A DNA stretch of 64,000 nucleotides from assembly GCF_009765165.1 (NCBI RefSeq), contig NZ_VLNU01000001.1, positions 2,531,001 through 2,595,000 of the forward strand, written 5' to 3'. Source of the DNA: Lysobacter panacisoli (lineage in GTDB: Bacteria; Pseudomonadota; Gammaproteobacteria; Xanthomonadales; Xanthomonadaceae). The notes beneath the pieces were generated by a model. The model was given only the letters and a program-made list of their open reading frames with translations, was not told the DNA's origin and searched no databases. Position numbers and translations under genes: made by a program. Numbering within the stretch: position 1 is the first letter of the stretch; every line of letters begins with the position of its first letter. Below, one piece after another: positions 60,777-64,000 of this stretch.

Positions 60777-62216
60777 CTACTTCACGGCGGCGGCGCGCTG
60801 CGCGGCGACCCGGGCCTCGACGTCCGCGAGCATGCCGTCCAGCGCGGCCCGGTCGTACACCTGGCCGCGCATCACCACGGTGCGGATGGCGCGCGTGGCC
60901 GCGATGTCCTGCAGTGGATCGGCCGACAGCAGGACGATGTCGGCGGCCTTGCCGGCGGCGAGACTGCCGTTCGTGTCGGCGTGGCCGAGGAAGCGCGCGC
61001 CGTTGATGGTCGAGGCCTGCAACGCCTGCAGCGGCGTCAGCCCGTAGCGGACCAGCCAGCCCAGTTCCTGGTGCAGGCCGATGCCGGGGTAGTTGTACGA
61101 ATTGAGGAAGCCCGCGTCGGTGCCGGCGAGGATCGTCACGCCGGCCTGCTGCAGCATCGGCAACACCGAGGCGCTGCGTTCGAAGCGTTCGTGCCGCAGC
61201 TTGACGGCCGCCGCGTCGTCCTTCGCCGCGCGCTCGACGCGCCAGGTGTAGGTGGCCTGCAGACCCGGGCCGATGTACTTCAGGTACGCATCGTTGCGGT
61301 GGTCGTCCTGGTCGAGGTACGCGACGACCTGACTGCCGTTGAGCGTCGGCGTGATCGCGGTGCCGTTGCGGGCGAGATCGCGGTAGACCGTGCGCGCGCG
61401 CTGCGGATCGAAGCTCGCATACCACTGCGTCCACGCCTCGCGGCTGGTGATCTCACCGCGCCCGATCGCCTCGCCGAGCGATTTCTCCTTCGGCGACCCC
61501 GCCTTGAACGCGTAGTCGATGTGTTCGATCGAACCGAGCCCGGCCGCGCTGACTTCCTGCAGCGTAAGCGGGTAGGGCACGTGCGCGGAGGTCTTCAGGC
61601 CGCGCTTGCGCGCTTCCTTCACCGCCGCCATGAACAGTTCCGGCGAGAGCGTGTTGTCGGTGATCTTGACGAAGTCGACCTTCCAGCCCTGGAGCTTGTC
61701 GAGCGCTTCGTCCAGTTCCTTGATCGAACCGATCTCCAGGTCGCCCGGCCAGATCGACTTGTAACCTTCGATCTTCGGACCGGACGTGAAGATGCGCGGG
61801 CCGAGCAGTTGTCCGGACGCGGTCTGCGCGCGCCACTCGAACACGCTCGGGCTGAGGTCGCCGGCGGCATCGCGCACCGCGGTGATGCCGTGCGCCACGT
61901 ACAGCGGCAGCAGGTTGCGGTTCTCTTCGATCAAGGCCTCGCCGCCGCCGAAATGCACGTGCATGTCCCACAGGCCTGGAATCGCGTACTGGCCTGCGGC
62001 GTCGATGCTGCGCGCGGCCTCGTAACGGCTGGCACGCGCGTCGTCGACGATCGCGACGATGCGGTCGTCGCGCACCGCGATGGCGCGATGCGGCAGCACC
62101 TTGCCGTTGATCACGTCCACGACGTTGGCATCGCGCACCAGCAGGTCGACGCGTTCGCCCGCGTGCGCGGAAAAGGCGATGAGCGAGGCGAGGGCAGTGG
62201 GGAGGAGTTTTTTCAT
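60777..62216 (-). CDS. Secreted amidohydrolase (imidazolonepropionase/prolidase-like)
   Basis: A 479-residue metal-dependent hydrolase with a signal peptide (KKLLPTALASLIAFSAHA). Motifs: IPGLWDMHVHFGGGE (HxH metal site on beta-strand 1), FVKITDN with the lysine that is often carboxylated, SAHVPYP and SIEHIDY histidines, and GTDAGF aspartate. The C-terminal GSLAAGKAADIVLLSADPL closes the composite beta domain. Related enzymes cleave dipeptides (Xaa-Pro or Xaa-Arg), cyclic amides or lactones in the periplasm. It has an independent start, 121 bp downstream of the terminator of the M2 peptidase gene. Confidence 0.9.
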   Translation of the reverse strand: MKKLLPTALASLIAFSAHAGERVDLLVRDANVVDVINGKVLPHRAIAVRDDRIVAIVDDARASRYEAARSIDAAGQYAIPGLWDMHVHFGGGEALIEENRNLLPLYVAHGITAVRDAAGDLSPSVFEWRAQTASGQLLGPRIFTSGPKIEGYKSIWPGDLEIGSIKELDEALDKLQGWKVDFVKITDNTLSPELFMAAVKEARKRGLKTSAHVPYPLTLQEVSAAGLGSIEHIDYAFKAGSPKEKSLGEAIGRGEITSREAWTQWYASFDPQRARTVYRDLARNGTAITPTLNGSQVVAYLDQDDHRNDAYLKYIGPGLQATYTWRVERAAKDDAAAVKLRHERFERSASVLPMLQQAGVTILAGTDAGFLNSYNYPGIGLHQELGWLVRYGLTPLQALQASTINGARFLGHADTNGSLAAGKAADIVLLSADPLQDIAATRAIRTVVMRGQVYDRAALDGMLADVEARVAAQRAAAVK

Positions 62217-62336
62217 CGTCGTGCGCAGTCCGGAAATACCTGCCCGCACCATAGGCCCGGCGACGTCGCGGCTCAATGACGTGATCGGACGGAAACGCGT
62301 CCGCATGCGGTCGGCATCGCATTTCGAGCCGAAAAA

Positions 62337-62366
62337 ACGAAAGGCCGGCAGATGCCGGCCTTTCGT
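62337..62366 (-). terminator. Terminator of the M2 peptidase gene
   Basis: The 14-bp stem ACGAAAGGCCGGCA/TGCCGGCCTTTCGT, read on the minus strand, is followed by a run of six T residues, just after the M2 peptidase stop. Confidence 0.85.
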
Positions 62367-62384
62367 GTTCCGCATGGGCAGGTA

Positions 62385-64000
62385 TCAGCCCTGCTTCGGC
62401 GTTTCCTGCTTCGCCGGTGCGGCGGCGGTCGTGGTCGACTGCCAGCCGCAGGTCTTGCCTTCGTTCTGCTGCTTGAGCCACTTCTGCAGCGGATCGAAGT
62501 ATTCCAGCACCGCCGAGGCGTCCATCTTCTCGCCGCCGGTCAGTTCCTTCAGCGTCTTCTGCCACGGCTGGCTGGCGCCCTTGCTCAGCATCGCCTGGAA
62601 CTTCGCACCGGCTTCCTTGTTGCCGTAGAAGCTGCACTCGTAAAGCGGGCCCTTGAAGCCGGACGCGTCGCACAGCGCCTTGTAGAACTGGAACTGCAGC
62701 ACGTGCGAAAGGAAGTAGCGCGTGTACGGCGTGTTGGCCGGCACATGGTACTTGGCGCCCGCGTCGAAGAAGTCCTCGCCGCGCGCGTTGACCGGAGCGA
62801 TGCCCTGGTACTTCGCCTTCAGGTCCCACCATGCCTTGTTGTAGTCGCCCGGCTTGATCGAGCCGTCGAACACGCCCCAGCGCCAGCGGTCGATCATCAG
62901 GCCGAACGGCAGGAACGACACCTTCGCCAGCGCCATGCGCATCTGCGCGTTGATCAGCGATTCCTCGCTGACCTGCTGGTCGCCGGCCAGGCCGATGGAC
63001 TGCAGGTACTTGGGCGTCATCGCCAGCACGATGGTGTCGCCGATGGCTTCATGGAAGCCGTCGTGCGCGCCCTGCTGGAACAGCGGCGGCTGCTTGTTGT
63101 AAGCCAGGTAGTAATAGACGTGGCCGAGCTCGTGATAGATGACGGTGAAGTCTTCCTCGTTCGGCTTGATGCACATCTTGATGCGTACGTCGCCGGCCAT
63201 GTTCATGTCCCACGCGCTGGCGTGGCAGACCACGTCGCGGTCGCGCGGCTTGATGAACTGGGTCTTCGACCAGTAGCTCTCCGGCAGCTTGGGCATGCCG
63301 AGCGAGGTATAGAAATCCTGCGCGCGCTCGTTCATCAGCTTGGCCGAGGCGAGGCGGGCGTCCTGCTCGATCTGCGCCAGGTCGTCGGGCGAACGTTTGC
63401 CGGGGTTCTTCGACAGTTGCGCGTCGAAGGCGGCGCGGTACTGCGATTCCAGCGCGGTGGTGATCTCCGGAACGCTGGCGTTCGGATACGGCGCCAGGAT
63501 GTCCCACAGGTTGCCCCAGTCCTGCTGCCACATGTTGCCCATCAGGTGCGCGGGCAGCATGTTGCCTGTGACATGGCCCTTGTCCGCGCCGTACTTGGCG
63601 TCCAGGCGCGTGCCGGCGTAGCAGTGCAGCTGTTCGTACAGCGGCTTGACCTGGCCCCACAGACGGTCGGTCTCGGCGGCGATCTCCGCGGGCGTCATGT
63701 CGTAGCCCGAACGCCACATCTCGCCGGCATCGGCGAAGCCCATGTCGTGCGCGCCTTCGTTGACCAGTTCGACGAAGCGAACGTAATCCTTGCGCATCGG
63801 CTGGGCGATGGTGTGCCAGCCCTGCCACGCGTCGAGCTGCGCGTCGTAGTCGCGGCTGCTGCGCAGCACGTCTTCGAGGTCGCCGAGCTGGCGGCACTGC
63901 TTGGCGTCGCCTTCGCCCTTGCAATAGGTGCCGGCGCCGTACATGCCTTCCATCTTCGAGGCGATCTTGGTCAGCTCCTCGAGCTTGGCCGGATCCTTCG
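62385..64000 (-). CDS. ACE-like dipeptidyl carboxypeptidase, peptidase family M2 (N-terminal part beyond the window)
   Basis: The visible 538 residues run from the window edge to the stop. The zinc site is HELGH in DFTVIYHELGHVYYYLAYN, with the third ligand glutamate expected in GFHEAIGDT. Flanking NQPPLFQ-like KQPPLFQQGAHDGFHEAIGD, RDVVCHASAWDM and FLSHVLQFQFYKALCD match bacterial angiotensin-converting-enzyme homologues, which remove C-terminal dipeptides. Full-length members have about 650-680 residues, so the signal peptide and about 100-140 residues are missing here. Confidence 0.93.
   Translation of the reverse strand, partial: KDPAKLEELTKIASKMEGMYGAGTYCKGEGDAKQCRQLGDLEDVLRSSRDYDAQLDAWQGWHTIAQPMRKDYVRFVELVNEGAHDMGFADAGEMWRSGYDMTPAEIAAETDRLWGQVKPLYEQLHCYAGTRLDAKYGADKGHVTGNMLPAHLMGNMWQQDWGNLWDILAPYPNASVPEITTALESQYRAAFDAQLSKNPGKRSPDDLAQIEQDARLASAKLMNERAQDFYTSLGMPKLPESYWSKTQFIKPRDRDVVCHASAWDMNMAGDVRIKMCIKPNEEDFTVIYHELGHVYYYLAYNKQPPLFQQGAHDGFHEAIGDTIVLAMTPKYLQSIGLAGDQQVSEESLINAQMRMALAKVSFLPFGLMIDRWRWGVFDGSIKPGDYNKAWWDLKAKYQGIAPVNARGEDFFDAGAKYHVPANTPYTRYFLSHVLQFQFYKALCDASGFKGPLYECSFYGNKEAGAKFQAMLSKGASQPWQKTLKELTGGEKMDASAVLEYFDPLQKWLKQQNEGKTCGWQSTTTAAAPAKQETPKQG

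Overview
The window is high-GC proteobacterial chromosome. The gene content, conserved gene orders, dispersed repeats and a type IV secretion effector tail of the Xanthomonas type point to a member of the Xanthomonadaceae (Lysobacteraceae), most likely Lysobacter or a close relative. This is inferred from protein features and repeat style; no search was run.

Layout. 1-2.4 kb: the start of a TonB-dependent receptor, divergent from a phytase-like lipoprotein. 2.4-4.5 kb: a class III aminotransferase divergent from an Lrp/AsnC regulator, with inverted repeats between them. 4.7-10.3 kb: the housekeeping run queA-tgt-yajC-secD-secF. 10.4-13.1 kb: a chemoreceptor with a sigma-28-type promoter. 13.2-14.9 kb: suhB and trmJ, divergent. 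15-18.1 kb: a PhnD-like binding protein overlapping a GGDEF-EAL protein. 18.3-21.5 kb: a DNA-3-methyladenine glycosylase, a LytS/LytTR two-component pair and a YdcH-like small protein. 21.9-26.1 kb: an RND pump and its adaptor. 26.1-30.8 kb: a large PAS-GGDEF-EAL protein, a CheY-like receiver and a histidine kinase. 31-34.2 kb: a glycogen-debranching-type glycosidase and a glycosyltransferase. 34.4-38.6 kb: an MrfAB-like helicase/exonuclease pair and a 2H phosphoesterase. 38.8-47.3 kb: a CHASE3-GAF-GGDEF cyclase, an M1 aminopeptidase, a hybrid sensor kinase and an OmpR-type regulator. 47.5-49.6 kb: an ArsM-like methyltransferase, a DUF4242 protein and a diiron-type gene broken by one amber codon.

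The main accessory locus is at 50.2-53.1 kb. It holds a lipoprotein with the features of an immunity protein and a class 3 lipase with a C-terminal XVIPCD-like tail, overlapping by 4 nt. This is a candidate effector/immunity pair of a bacteria-killing type IV secretion system. Two identical 44-bp terminator-bearing direct repeats bracket it, and part of it looks poorer in GC than its neighbours, so it looks like a mobile or exchangeable cassette. From 53.1 kb come gcvP with a tandem glycine riboswitch, a VOC protein, a Bcr/CflA exporter, an APC permease, a Rieske oxygenase, an amidohydrolase and a truncated ACE-like M2 peptidase.

Signalling is dense: six two-component proteins, three GGDEF and/or EAL proteins and one chemoreceptor. 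Three of these genes (chemoreceptor, diguanylate cyclase, EAL protein) have upstream matches to the sigma-28/FliA promoter with the same 11-nt spacer, which would link c-di-GMP turnover to the motility regulon. Two repeat families, about 100-bp MITE-like units at three sites and CCCTCTCCC-type palindromes at five sites, fill most of the larger intergenic gaps.
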